A stretch of 64,000 bases of DNA from Sepiola atlantica. Its lineage: Eukaryota; Mollusca; Cephalopoda; Sepiida; Sepiolidae. The notes beneath the pieces were generated by a model. It ran no database searches. It had not been told where the DNA came from and was given only the letters and a program-made list of their open reading frames with translations. The stretch's first letter is position 1; each line of letters opens with the position of its first letter. Shown here in pieces: positions 22,200-33,880 of this stretch. The stretch is taken from assembly GCA_963556195.1 (NCBI GenBank), contig OY744523.1, positions 81,147,980-81,211,979 of the forward strand, written 5' to 3'. The position numbers and the translations under genes are program-made.

Positions 22200-23990
22200 T
22201 TAGACAGATGGAGTAAAAAGCAGATGTGGTGAATCAACAATTCCTCCACTATCAAACAACCATGATGTTGCTTGCCCGACGATTCACCTCTAACTCCACC
22301 TTAGACCCTCACAAACCACTCCCTCCAAAATTACCCTTTGCGGACAGAAACCACACTCGATGATCTGATAATCATCCCTTTCCATGTCAGTGATATCATA
22401 AAAAATCTAGACACCTCCAAGTCGTGTAAACCTGATCTTATCACTGCTATACTAATAAAGAAATGCTCTGCTGAGCTAGCCTCTGTTTTCTCCAAACTCT
22501 ACAACAAATGCCTTGCAGAATCTTGCTTCTATGATAGCTGGAAAATGGTCTCTGTGGTATCAGTATTCAAGAATTCTGGTTAAAGAACTGATCCGCTCAA
22601 TTATCGCCCCATTTTTCTTCGCTAAAAATCTTTGAGTCGTTAATCAACCAAGCGCTAGTCCACCATCTCGTGAATGCTAAACTTCTTTCTAACCTACGGT
22701 ATGGATTTAGACAAGCCTGTTCTACTGTGGATATTCTCATGATCATCTCTGAATACGTATACGATGCACTGGACAAGGTGGAGGAAGCTAGGGCGGTAGC
22801 CCTTGATATATCCAAAGCATTTGACAAGGTTTGGCATGAAGGTCTTCTCATGAAAATGAAATTGTACGGTATTTCTGGATGAATACCTAATGTAATCAGA
22901 TCCTTCTTAGACAAGAGAAAAATCCAGGTTGTCCTCGATGGCCGTTCATCCAAACAACATGATATTAATGCGGGTGTGCCCCAGGGGTCCATCCTTAAAC
23001 CTTTATTGTTCCTGATATTCATAAACAGCCTCCCTGATGAAATTGAGTTCGAGATGGGTATATTTGCTGATGATACCAGACTCTATACCATACATGTGGA
23101 GAAAAATGAATGTACACATATCCAAGGCAATGTCTGAAACCTTAGAAAATGACCCCCAGTCTGTAGTGGAATGGGGTCATAAATGAATGTTAACATTTAA
23201 TGCTGCTAAAACAAAGCTCCTTTCCTTTAACAACTACAAAGAACCTTTTCAACCACCGATTGTCATTGATAATAACACTCTAGCTGAGAGTTCATTATTC
23301 AAACTCCTCAGCCTAACATTCACAGCTAACATGAATCAGAACAAATGCATAGATATTGCCAAGGCTGCTGCAAAGAAGGTGGGCTCCCTCTACCGCGCTA
23401 GAAAAATATTCACACCTGACAGTATCCTATATCTTTACAAAGCCACTATTTGCCCATGCTTGGAATATTGTTGTCACAGATGGGCTGGTGCATAAACCAC
23501 TAGTCTCTCTCTCTATTGGACAGGGTTCAAAAAGAGTCTCCAATCTAATAGGTCCTGCGCTGTCAACTAAAATCCAAACCCTGTCCTATCGCCACAATGT
23601 TGCATCTCTGTGTTCGTTTTACAAGTATTTTAATGAAATGTGCTCCGACGAATTTGTAGCAATGGTGCCCCCTTGACGTAAATACCCCAGACTAATCCGA
23701 CAAGTAGCAAAATCCAACGCCTTCACTGTAGAGGTCCGCAGATGCCAGGAAGCCTTCTACTCTAATAGTTTCTTTCCTCGAACTGCTAGACTTTGGAATT
23801 CCCTCCCTGCTTCCTGTTTCCCCAACTGTACCGACATGTAGAAATTTAAATGTAATGTGAACAGACATCTCACTGTTCAACTCCCTATTTAGAGTGTCCC
23901 TGTAGACATGATCCTTAATTCTCAGTAGCCCCTTACGTCTCAGTGGCAATGTGACCCCTTGTTTGGGTGAATATGGATAAAAGAAAGAAA
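22200..23990 (+). mobile_element. Jockey-superfamily LINE, copy 2 (5'-truncated, dead)
   Basis: This second member of the family is collinear with 19300-21030. Landmarks are DIIKNLDTSKSCKPDLI, WKMVSVVSVFKNSG (stop), NLRYGFRQACSTVDILM, ALDISKAFDKVWHEGLL, FADDTRLY at 23063-23086, TFNAAKTKLLSFNNY, VGSLYRARKIF and YCCHRWAGA. It ends near 23985 with an A/G-rich tail. The RT is better preserved than in copy 1 but is still split by stops and frameshifts. It inserted in the same orientation as the host gene, inside the 11.2-kb intron. Confidence 0.8.
22670..22882 (+). pseudogene. Reverse transcriptase palm fragment of LINE copy 2
   Basis: Seventy open residues contain LRYGFRQACSTVDIL and ARAVALDISKAFDKVWHEGL, the RT motif carrying the first catalytic aspartate (ALDISKAFD). 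The frame stops after KLYGISG, one codon short of the next conserved block. Confidence 0.7.
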
Positions 23991-23999
23991 AAAGATGGT

Positions 24000-24980
24000 T
24001 TTACCTTGCTAAAGATTTCCATGTAAATTTCTATTTTAGGTGATTTAATTTAAAATTACAAGCAGGAAATTATGTTATGTTTATATACTACTGTCTCAAT
24101 TTACTTAATTTATATGTACTATTTAATACTATTTAATTTCTTTGATAAAACTTCAAGAAAAGCATAAAATAGATGATACTAAATTACAAAGTTTAAGTCA
24201 GTCAGTATTACAATGGAAAAATCAGTAACGATTGCATTCTTGCAAGCTGAACAATTGATATTTAAAATGAATTACTACCAGGCTCTTATTCATTAATAAA
24301 TTCATAATGGTTATCAGGAAGCAGTGTATTCTGGGAATATAAATAATTACCCTCCTATGAAATTATATTTGACAACTTTATTGCCAACAACACAAAACTA
24401 TTGCAATTAGTCTGTGATTTGAGTGATTGTCTGAGTCTTTACCCAGTTTGGGTGTGGGTATTTTCGAAGAGCAATGTATTCTAGGAATATAAATAATTAT
24501 CTTACTTATAAAATTACATTTGACAACTTTATTCGGCATTAAATTAACCCACAGATGGTTGATATGCCATAAACCAAACTAAACCGAAATCCTAACAGTT
24601 TAAAATTTGATCAAGAAAATAACTAGCACCAAAGCCGATGGAGTGTAAGATAGTCCCTCTACCACTTTTCTTTAAGCAAAATTGAAATGAGGGGCAATAA
24701 AAGTCTATTTTGTCTCTATTTCATCTTTGTCAATTTTCTCCAAGTTATTTTCATTGAACTGAATATAAGAGGCGGAAAATGTGATGGTTGGGGATATATT
24801 TTTTTACTACTATAAGTTAAATCATTTTGTTTTACAAACATCGATTAGAAAAATGGGAATCTTTTATACCAGACTACACATTAAATTCACTTCCATTAAA
24901 AGTTCCCATATTCTCTGAGTGAACAGTGTAAAAAAAAAAATTAAAAAAAAAAAAAATACAACAATGTCAAAAAATGGCCA
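24000..24980 (+). repeat. Intron sequence with a ~66-bp direct duplication
   Basis: The block 24323-24388 (GTATTCTGGGAATATAAATA and on to TTTGACAACTTTATT) is repeated with some changes at 24467-24533. The rest is AT-rich intron with A runs near 24930-24957 and no gene. Confidence 0.5.
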
Positions 24981-24984
24981 ACTT

Positions 24985-25637
24985 CATTTTCTTTATTTTC
25001 CATCTCTAAGCCTGCTCAGTCCCCTGAGAGTAACTTGGCAGTTTGTTCCTGCAATTATCTCCACTTTTACTGAGTCAGTTGAATCACCTGCAGAAGAGCC
25101 GCAATCCCTTTCATCATCCTTAAAAAAGCAAATTTTTCTCAACCAGTTGCTCACAAAATACAAATGGCTTCTCTTTTCAGAGAATTTCATGTACTGTGAT
25201 TTATGTACTATAAATAACCAAATCAAACACATGCACCAACTTTCAACATTCCACCCTTGCTTGTCCTGCCTGAATATTCCTATTCTACAAAAAGAACTTA
25301 AAACTAAGTAAGATGAACTTGGATAGTCAACGGGACAAAGCAGATATTGTTCAAAATCACTCATTAGATGGCCCAGAAGGAAAAATTCTTGTCATCACTT
25401 CAGGCTGTTATGACCCCTATTACAATCTTATCTCAGTTCCTGCAAGCAGAAAATGTGGATGTAGCTTATATAAAAATGAAATATGATGTTGCTATCAAGG
25501 ATCTGGAAAAGAACAAAGGAAATAACATCTCCCACTCTGACAGTATTAGCCAGAGATATCCAGGACAATATAAGAGGCGGAAAATGGACCAGCAATCAAT
25601 AATCAGCATCATATCACAAAGGTCGCATTCGATCTGA
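24985..25637 (+). pseudogene. hAT-like / zinc-finger transposase fragments
   Basis: Two frames hold protein-like segments. 24919-25311 includes LLTKYKWLLFSENFMYCDLC and a second Cys pair near its end, like the TTF/BED-type zinc region at the start of hAT-derived proteins. 25368-25637 includes PITILSQFLQAENVDVAYIK followed by a basic KRRKM segment, like the middle helices of the same protein type. The catalytic core between them is absent and there are stops between. The match is from memory of pattern only, so an unrelated degenerate gene is possible. Confidence 0.4.
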
Positions 25638-25639
25638 AA

Positions 25640-27640
25640 ACACTCTCCGTCACATTTATTAATAACTTGTTAAATACCTCTGTTGTAAGCATTTGGTGTG
25701 TTAAGTCTCCATTCCATCAGCTTCAGTAGTAAAGGAAGAGCTCAAGGTCTACGGAAAGGAGTTGGAAATTTTAATTTCCCACTATGGACAATGAGCAATA
25801 CAGTAGGTCTATTTTGGAATTGTAATAAGCGGCTTGTTGCGAAAGTTTCAAATTACCATGAATGAATTACCACACAAAATATTTTTCTTCGAAACCCAAA
25901 AATATAAATTGTTAAAATTACAAACGGGCTTTGAAGAAAATAAATGTAGAGAAAAAACTATTTTTTAAATTTAAATATCCACACTGTTTTTAATAAATCA
26001 AATAAAAATTAATTAAAAAAAACTGTAAAATATTTAATTTAAAATGTAAATAACTTAACAAATCCTGTCCGAATTTATTAGGGAATTGTTTTGTCGGTGC
26101 AAGGGTACAATTTTATTTTTTACCACATTAACTATTATGAATTAGTGTAATCTTACTATGATATCTATTTTTTTAAGTGATTAAATGTAATTTTTTTTAT
26201 TACATGTTAATTTTTCAGCATAAAAAAATGCCCAAGATTTTTTATCCCCCCCCCACCCCACCCCAAAAAATATTTGCGCACAATTTATCTTCCTTTAAAA
26301 AATATATTTGGTTATATGTCCTTAAAAACACTATCTGGCCCGGTAATGGGTGATCATTTTACGTTAAATTTATGTGAAACTGATCCCCCACTCTATATTC
26401 TAAAATAATTGTTTTTTTTTTAGCGCCAAGTTTTTCAAGCTGTTAACATGTAATCACCTAAAAAAAAAATTGCTTCATTTTTTTTAGGGTTGGGGGATTA
26501 GTATACTATTTAAGGGTAGAATGTTACCCTTTCCTGAGTAAATATTCACAAATATACTCCTATTGACTCCTACAGAATTTCTGGTCCATGATCATAGATT
26601 TTTACCATAACCAATAGTAATTACCTAAAAATTAAAAGTGTGTATAAAAAAGGGCAACTATAAACATTGCACATATGTATGCCGTAAACCGATGCTTCTA
26701 CCGGAAGGAACATGCTGCTTTATGACTGTCGTCAAATCCAAAATAGCCTTCTGTTCCAAGCAGACTTTAAGAATGATTTTTATTTAATTAGAATTCTTAT
26801 CTAAAAATACGTCTTGTTTTTATTTTTATTTTATCAGCAGCAAAGTGAAAAAAAAACACACCTTTTGCTGCGAGTAAAAAAAACAAACTTTGTTTTTGTG
26901 TTTTTTTTACTCTTTCATACGTAACTAAACATGACATGATGATAAACATTCTGCCCCTCAAAGATAAATTATTTTTACTAAGAACAAACTTGTTTGTAAA
27001 TGAATGTGTTTTACCAACAATCAAGAAAAATAAAACTACTTTGATTAAAGTTTGGTTTTTATTAAAACAAAATGATTACTTTATACCAGAATTTTTTTTT
27101 TTTTACGAACGGATGTTTTTAGAAGAATTCTATCAAGTGTTTTTTTTTTTTGCGAAGGAGGCAAGTAATTTGATTTGGTTCAAAGTCTGTAGAAGCACAT
27201 GTAAAAGTTTAGCATGTTTTTTTCACAAAGAACAGACTTGTTTTTAAATGAATACGTTTTATATATGAATGTTAAAACGTTTTCTGAATAAAGAAAAGCA
27301 ATATTTGTTGGAAAGATAATGTGTAGTATTCCCTCTGTAAAAACAAAATCAAAATCAAATTTAAAAAATGAACCATTGAGTTTGCCACAAAGTTGTAAAC
27401 AATGGTTAATGTGAAAAAAAACCGCAAAGGTTGCCTCAGTCTAGAAAGATTTCTCTACTGACACGTAAAAATGCAGCAAAATTATTTTTAATTGCAAGTT
27501 TTTTTTTGGCAAGTGAAGTATGCAATTAAATAATGTCACTATGAATTTTGCTTGTTAACTTACAGTGTGATGTCTACGCATGTGCGGTGTGCTAAAAACA
27601 AAGAAATTTGACCCTCCCCATGACAAATTTTGGGTCAGTT
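25640..27640 (+). other. Intron sequence with one AGGCGATTA-family repeat
   Basis: The repeat copy lies at 26325-26465 (+ orientation: TTTATGTGAAACTGATCCCC through CATGTAATCACCTA). The remainder is AT-rich, with several homopolymer T runs at 27080-27160. No exon is recognised. Confidence 0.5.
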
Positions 27641-27808
27641 CTACATCAAGGAATTAATGGGGTTTTTTTTTTTCAAATTTTTCGATATTATATGCCTGAA
27701 ATATGATAGATTTAGAAAATATCAACTTTATGGTATTTGTTGGGTATTTTTTAAGTTTTAGCTAGACATACATACATACATACAACTGTCTTTTATATAG
27801 GAGATAGA
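27640..27808 (-). mobile_element. Helitron 5'-end fragment
   Basis: On the minus strand a Helitron-like 5' end starts at 27808 with TCTATCTCCTATATAAAAGA, then (GTAT)n, then a segment similar to the minus strand of 31900-32050 (shared AAAGTTGATATTTT). Helitrons begin with TC and insert after A. The rest of this element to the left was not found. It directly abuts the CTAG end of the next element. Confidence 0.5.
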
Positions 27809-27944
27809 CTAGCAGGGCTACCTGGTGTTGCCCGGGGCCATAAAAAATAAAATAGAAGAGGTTAAATAGTGTAACATATTTCTATTAAGACTTCTATCTC
27901 TCTACTTCTCTCTATCCGTTTTTTCATCTTTCTCTATTTCGTCC

Positions 27945-28500
27945 TCAAATGTACTACTGTAATCTTACATTTATTGCTCCCGGATAACACCAAGTAGAAT
28001 GAATGGTCTTGGACAATTCCAAGTTCCCCCCCCCCTCCTCCTCTCACAATAATGTTAATAGAAATGATGTTGCTGATGACAATAGTCCGAAGACCAAATG
28101 TAATACTGTAATCTTATATTTATTACTCCCGGACAACGCTGATTAGAACAAAATACAATGAAATTCATGCTCTCGGAGAATTCAAAGGTTTCTTGCCCGC
28201 TCCCCACCCTCTTCTCACAATAATTTAAATGGAAATTCTGTTGACGATGACAATAGTTTGAAGACCAAATTTAATAATGTAATCTTATATTTATTGCTCC
28301 CAGTAGAACAAAATCCAAGTAAATTCATTCTCCCGGGAAATTCTGAGGTTCTTTCACCACCACCCCTCCTCGCAAAATAATTTGAATAGTAATGATGTTG
28401 ATAATGAGAATAGTCCGAAGACCAAATGCAATACTGTAATCTTACACTTATTACTCCCGGACAAATCCGAGTAGAACAAATGGACCTGGTCAATCCCTAG
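27945..28500 (+). repeat. Tandem repeat, ~150-170-bp unit, four copies
   Basis: Units start at about 27945, 28092, 28261 and 28420. Each has the core ACTGTAATCTTAYATTTATT followed by CTCCCGGAYAAC and a C/T-rich segment ending in CACAATAAT. The copies are diverged. They are internal to the Helitron. Confidence 0.65.
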
Positions 28501-28929
28501 TCTTTCTTTCTTCCCCTTCCACAATAATAGTAAATAGATCATGGCTCCCGGGGGTATACAACATTCTAAATAAAGGCAGAAGTTTTTTTTATCCCGGGCA
28601 ACACTGCATTTAAACAGACCTGCTTTATCTAGGATATGGAGCATTTTTCAGTGCTTTTATGTTACTACCTGCTCTAATCAGGATATTAAGCACTTTGGAT
28701 TATGGATCCCATATAAAAGAAAGTTCTTTATCTCGTTTAAACACACCTGCTCTATCTAGGATAATGAGCACTGTTAAAACGAAGTACCCCCCCCCCCCCC
28801 CGCTATCTTTTGTAGAGAAATTCCCTGAAAACAATAAAACTCAGAATTCCTCCAAAGCGCTACTGAAACACTCAAATAAATTTAAGGAACCCTGCAGAGC
28901 AGTAATAAAGAAGAAAAAAGATGGTTGTT

Positions 28930-29045
28930 AGTTTATTGCTAATTGCCTGAGGCGTCCCTACAGGGGAATGCCAACAGGGTTGAAGTCCTAGGAGGTGCAT
29001 CTTCACAAGCTGTACCTCCTCATCCTTCGAGAAGTGGTTAGTTTA
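28930..29045 (+). repeat. Fragment related to the U2-headed SINE body
   Basis: TTTATTGCTAATTGCCTGAG and CGTCCCTACAGGGGAATGCC match the body of the SINE at 40390-40440 and 52745-52795 (TTTATTGCTTACTGCCTGAG, GCGCCCCTACCGGGGAATCC). A second piece, CCTAGGAGGTGCATC, matches the segment that precedes it in the full copy, so the order here is permuted. There is no U2 head. Confidence 0.5.
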
Positions 29046-29199
29046 TGAAAATCACGCCAAGTACTTTCCCCCCCCCCTCCCCTCCCTATGACGTCATTTT
29101 CGGATTAGTTGTAGGAATGATACAGGTAAGAAGGTAAAACCTGGGAGAGTGGACCTTCTATCTAGAACTCTACTCAGACTGATAGAATCAAGGACGGTA

Positions 29200-29430
29200 C
29201 AGAATTAGCGTCTATTAATTTTTAATCGGTGATACCATGAAACTGCAGTAATGTGCTAAGCTATGTACATTGTAGAATCAATTATATGTCGGTGATACCA
29301 TGAAACTATAATATATAATGTGTTAAACTATTTACATTGCAGTATCAATTATTATATGTCGGTGATATCATGAAACTGTAGTAATGTACATTGCAGTACT
29401 AATTATTATATATGTCGGTGATACTGTACC
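29200..29430 (+). repeat. Tandem repeat with GTCGGTGATACCATGAAACT unit
   Basis: A ~65-70-bp unit (GTCGGTGATACCATGAAACT, then AGTAATGTGCTAAGCTAT, then ACATTGCAGTATCAATTAT) is present about three to four times here. It recurs at 30905-31015. It lies within the Helitron. Confidence 0.65.
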
Positions 29431-31140
29431 CCACTCTCCCTGAGTCGGTGACATCACTAATTTGGCCGCTCCTGAGTACAGTTGGTCATCTTGCAGTGTT
29501 TGGGAAAAGTTGCTGCTCTGATGAAGGCCGCAGATATTGAAAGGCCTGGTCTAGCAATTACCGCACTCCCACATTATGATTGATAGATCAGTGGGTAATT
29601 ATTCAGATTGGGTCAGCAACTTGGTACCACTGCGAAGCGAAGGGTCATCTCAAGCAGAACAATAAAAATAAAATCTTCAACAACTGTCTGTAGGTTCTTT
29701 TTGGTTTTTTTCTTTTTAGAAGAATAATTATTTGGTAAAGAAAATTAAAAAAATAAAATAAAAATAAAAACTTGTTCAATTACAAGACAAGGTAGCTTTA
29801 TAATTTCTAACTCCTGACTGTGTTTTTGGATTGACGCTCTTAATACTTCTGGGCGATTTTTAGGTTTTTGGCAAGATCGAGCCCAAGTCTGGGGGGTAGT
29901 CTCAGAGCGACATGGTTTTTGGTGGGTCAAGTCTCTTCTAACTCTGTGTCTCGGACCGGCAAACTCCCAACACGCTCTGAGCGAACATGATCTGGCGACA
30001 CCAACCCTAAGTCTGGGGGGGGGGGGGTCCGTCTCCTAACGATGTGGACCCTGGTGGTGAGCAAAACGGAGTTTATGAAACCTGTACACTTCGTCTTATA
30101 TTGAGAATCAGATGGGCATGGCTTCACCCATTTCCCAATAGAATTTAGTCAGAAAACAAAAAAGAATGCTTCCTCATTATTTTCTCTGCCATATTTGGGG
30201 TTTCCAATCCGCATTTCCAATTCGGGAATGGGTAATCGTATTTTCATCCCGCCCCTCTTTTCTTCTTCATTCACTTCCATGTTTCACTGTTCCTTAGTGA
30301 GAGGAGGAGGGGAGGTCCCCCCTCCTCGAACTCATTCATAGAAAACAGAAAATGTATTTTCACTAATGGGCATATGTCCTCTTTACTTACGTCCACCGAG
30401 ACCAACTTGTCTGTGAAACACATGGTTTGTTGTTTATTTTTTGTTTTTGTAATTAACACAGCATGCCTGACGAATGTTCACCTGTTATCGGTTCAAACCA
30501 CACCTGTTTCGTATGCAAGGCTACGACTTATACGGACAAGTGACATTTTTTCTAACCAAGCCAGACATGGTGCCGCCCGTCCCCAAAACCCTTCGGTCTG
30601 TTATCCAAAAATAACAACTTATTCGTTTTCATTTCATCAATTCCTATTTTTCGGCCAACACCTGGTTTAGTGACATCAATGCCGACCAAACCAGACTGTG
30701 GGATGCCGTCATCTGCTGAAACACATAAAAACAGGCGGGCAATCTTCTCTTACTGATTTTCATTTAATGAAAATATCTATGTCTTTCTCTGATAATTCAT
30801 AGTAGCGTGGTACCCTGGTCATCGACCTTCGTAGGCTTACTTTTAATTCATACTAGTGGTGTATTTTAGTTTTGATCTTCTGTAGGTCCGTTCAACATTG
30901 TCACAATACTATAAAATTGCAGTAATGTGCTAAGCTATTTATATTGCAGTATCAATTATTCTATATGTCGGTGATACCATGAAAACGCAGTAATGTGCTA
31001 GCTATATACATTTCATTACTATTTCTTGTATACAATATTTTTAAATAAGAGTGCTAAGTTGTTTATCCCGGGCCACACCGTAGCATAACACACTTGCTGT
31101 ATCGACCACTTTTGCTATAAAATATGTATTAATGTATTAT

Positions 31141-31143
31141 TTA

Positions 31144-31192
<49 letters not shown>
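31141..31192 (+). repeat. (ATT)n microsatellite
   Basis: About seventeen ATT/TTA units in an uninterrupted run. Confidence 0.9.
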
Positions 31193-31193
<1 letters not shown>

Positions 31194-32086
31194 CTGGACA
31201 ACACCGAATACCTTTTCTTTTATACAATACTATAAAATAAGAGTATAAAGTTGTTTATCCTGGGCAACGCCACATCTAAACACACCTGCTGTATCTATTG
31301 TATCAGGTACTTTTGCCATAAGATATGTCTTATTATTCCAGGACAACACCAAATACTTTTTCTTGTATACAATATTATAAAAAAAATCGTTGTATACTGG
31401 CCAGAATATGCATGGCTGAATTTCCTCTGATTCATTTCATGCCTAAAGTGTACATGTATTTGTATACAATTGATTTGTAGATAAATTTAGTGGCCAGGCT
31501 ATGTGTTGCATTGTATAGCACCTTGGCTTCCCAAATCGTCACCCATTTAGTACTGGCCGAGATATGCGTTGCTTAACTTCGATGACAATAGAACTATTGT
31601 CTAATTCCTGGACAACGCCAAGTACTTATTTCTATAAATATAAAATCAAGGAGGCCTCCAGAGCTCTACTAAAATCACTTTCTTATTTCATTTTCTCTTT
31701 GAAGAGGAATGATGTTGATAATGACAATAGTCGGAAGAGAAACTTAATAAAAATTAACAATAATAATGTGACGATGGCGAAAAAATATTATCCCAACCCC
31801 TGCCTACTTATCACTATAACGTCATGTCTGGAAGTATGAGGCTGTACTCCGTCTACCTATCACTGTGATGCTATGTGCGCAAGAACAAATCAGCTTACAA
31901 AACATGACCCAGTTGACCCCAAAGAATTAATCTATTTTAGATATTATACAGCCAGGGCATCGCCGATCAGAAAAATATCAACTTTGTGATTGTTTGATTA
32001 GTAGTTTTGACTTTTAGCCGGACATACAGACATACATACATGCCGACAATTGCCGAAAAAAAATAATCGCAGTATATATACTGAGA

Positions 32087-32695
32087 TTATTTTTTTTTTA
32101 GAAAACATAAAATATTTTTATTTTTTTTATTTTAAATAAATTATTTTAGAAAAATAAGTGATTTGATTTTGTTGGGACAAATATAAAAAAAACTTTTTCT
32201 TCAAAACATTGGAATATGAATTTTTCTACCAATCTGTCAAAAAAAAATCAAACTACCTATTTGAATATTTATTTTTGTTAAAGAAATTATTTAAAATAAG
32301 AATTAGTACATTTTTCCTGATTTTCTTTAACTTATTTGATTACTCATTTTTAACCAAAATGAGAAGTCTTTAATATCAAGAACCAACTCTGACCGGACAC
32401 AGTTTGCTGCAAACTTTGAGTCTGGGATTTTTCTGGTTTCATAGTTTAAAATATGTAAAAATTGGATAGGAAAGTGTTTATTGAAATTGTTTTTAAATGT
32501 TTTATCAACATTGGTTAAAAATAAATCTAATGAATGTTATTTCTAATGGAAATTTGAGTAAATTACAGATGAAAATGAGACTGCCAGTAGTTTAAACAGG
32601 TTGTCATCTCATCAATAATTTTACTAACATTTGTGAAAGTCAGCCACTCATTTTTCCACTGTATCTTTAAAACTTATACCTTTCTTTCCTTTCAG
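32087..32695 (+). other. Intron sequence upstream of the second exon
   Basis: T-rich intron; the polypyrimidine tract and acceptor CTTTCCTTTCAG end at 32695. Confidence 0.5.
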
Positions 32696-32885
32696 GTGAT
32701 CGTTATGATGAGGATGCTCGTTCTAATCAGGGTTCAACTACTTCATCCCAAAGTGGCAGGTTAGATGATATTGATGAATGGGATAGAGGCAAGAAGTCAG
32801 TTGCAAGTGAAGCAATAGATAAAGTAAAAGATTTTTGGTACCGAGCACATGGCAAGAAAAATATAGATGATGTAATAGACTATAG
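32696..32885 (+). CDS. CLINT1: Epsin-family (CLINT1/epsinR-like) exon
   Basis: A 190-bp exon has a strong acceptor (CTTTCCTTTCAG) and donor (GTAAGA). Its first two bases complete the serine codon split from 21523, giving KYS-DRYDEDARSNQG. It then encodes TTSSQSGRLDDIDEWDRGKK, SVASEAIDKVKDFWYRAHGK and KNIDDVIDYR. It fits the segment after the ENTH linker, where vertebrate CLINT1 has RYD followed by an acidic/Trp stretch and an amphipathic SDK..-like helix. No known binding motif other than this helix is visible. It ends with two bases of a split codon, in phase with the exon at 48422. Phase continuity on both sides makes this call strong even though the region is less conserved. Confidence 0.88.
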
Positions 32886-33880
32886 GTAAGAAGCTATTCT
32901 CCTTGTGCAATACACTAATCATAATGCCAGGCTCTTACAAGATTTTTGAGAATAGCAAAAAATTTGCTAGTATTATTCCCCCTAACATTAAAGACTTTTA
33001 AATACAAAAAAGTATTTAAAAATGTAAAAACAAAACGTACATTTTTAATGGATCTTAGTTCAGCTGCTTTATACTTTTCTGTAAATCAACATAACCAGAT
33101 AAATTTTCATTAGTGGTGTTAGGAACAATATTAGTGATGATTTATTTGTATATTTTTAACTCAATACCTTCAAGTTTTTCGATGTACTTTACTGACAAAT
33201 TTTTGTTTAAATCTACTTACAAAATTATATTCCATCACATAATTCTTTGAAAAACTCCTCCAGCTTTTTCTATAATGTTAACATGATATTTGAAATAGCT
33301 GCCAAACAAACCATTATTTCTTCATCTGTTCATTTTATGATTCGTAGACCCTTTCAACCCAATTCTCTCTAATACTTCTAGCATCTGATCTGGATTATTC
33401 TTGATTACAAGTTAACATTTTTCAGAATTAATTACATCATAGATTATCACAGTTTTTAAAAGTTTATTTCTTTAAAACCGATTGTTCAGAAGATTTAATT
33501 ACTAGCTTAACCGATCATTTAAAAATATAGACATTTTATCAAGTATATCATCTACATGTAAATAAGACGTTTTTGACATTTAATCTAATATATCAAGTTA
33601 TCTGTGTCTGATTTTCAGATTTTGTCATCGATAGCAATTTATTTTCTAAATTCCTATTTGGTTTTGACTAGCCAATTTATCTTTATTTCTCCTGTTTTTT
33701 AATATGACAATATATTTTGCTTTGGTTTCTTTCAAATAACACTTAGTTCGGTCCGGTACTTTTTACCATAGAGCTATTTTTGGCTAATCACCTTCACAAC
33801 TTCAACTGCATAAGCTCTTCACAAAAATTAAAAACTGCTATTTCAATTCGCTGTGAAAAGATTCTTTTAAATACTTTTTA
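32886..33880 (+). other. Intron sequence, nothing recognised
   Basis: AT-rich intron after the exon; no repeat or exon seen. Confidence 0.5.

Larger units (their letters stand above)
27809..32086 (-). mobile_element. Non-autonomous Helitron, ~4.3 kb, minus strand
   Basis: The 3' end, read on the minus strand, has an imperfect hairpin CCCGGGCAACACCAGG, then about ten bases, then CTAG at 27812-27809 followed by T: the Helitron terminus. The likely 5' end is at 32086, where the minus strand starts TCTCAGTATATATACTGCG after an A, followed by the same (GTAT)n and AAAGTTGATATTTT block as the neighbour at 27640-27808. No Rep/helicase protein is seen, so it would depend on another copy. Inside are tandem repeats (27945-28500, 29200-29430, 30890-31010), a SINE fragment and a microsatellite. 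The element lies wholly within the 11.2-kb intron upstream of the exon at 32696. The 5' end is less certain than the 3' end. Confidence 0.6.

Noticed and set aside
27945..28500. CRISPR-like array of spaced repeats
   Set aside because: The units are diverged tandem repeats of 150-170 bp in a eukaryotic Helitron, without short identical repeats or unique spacers.
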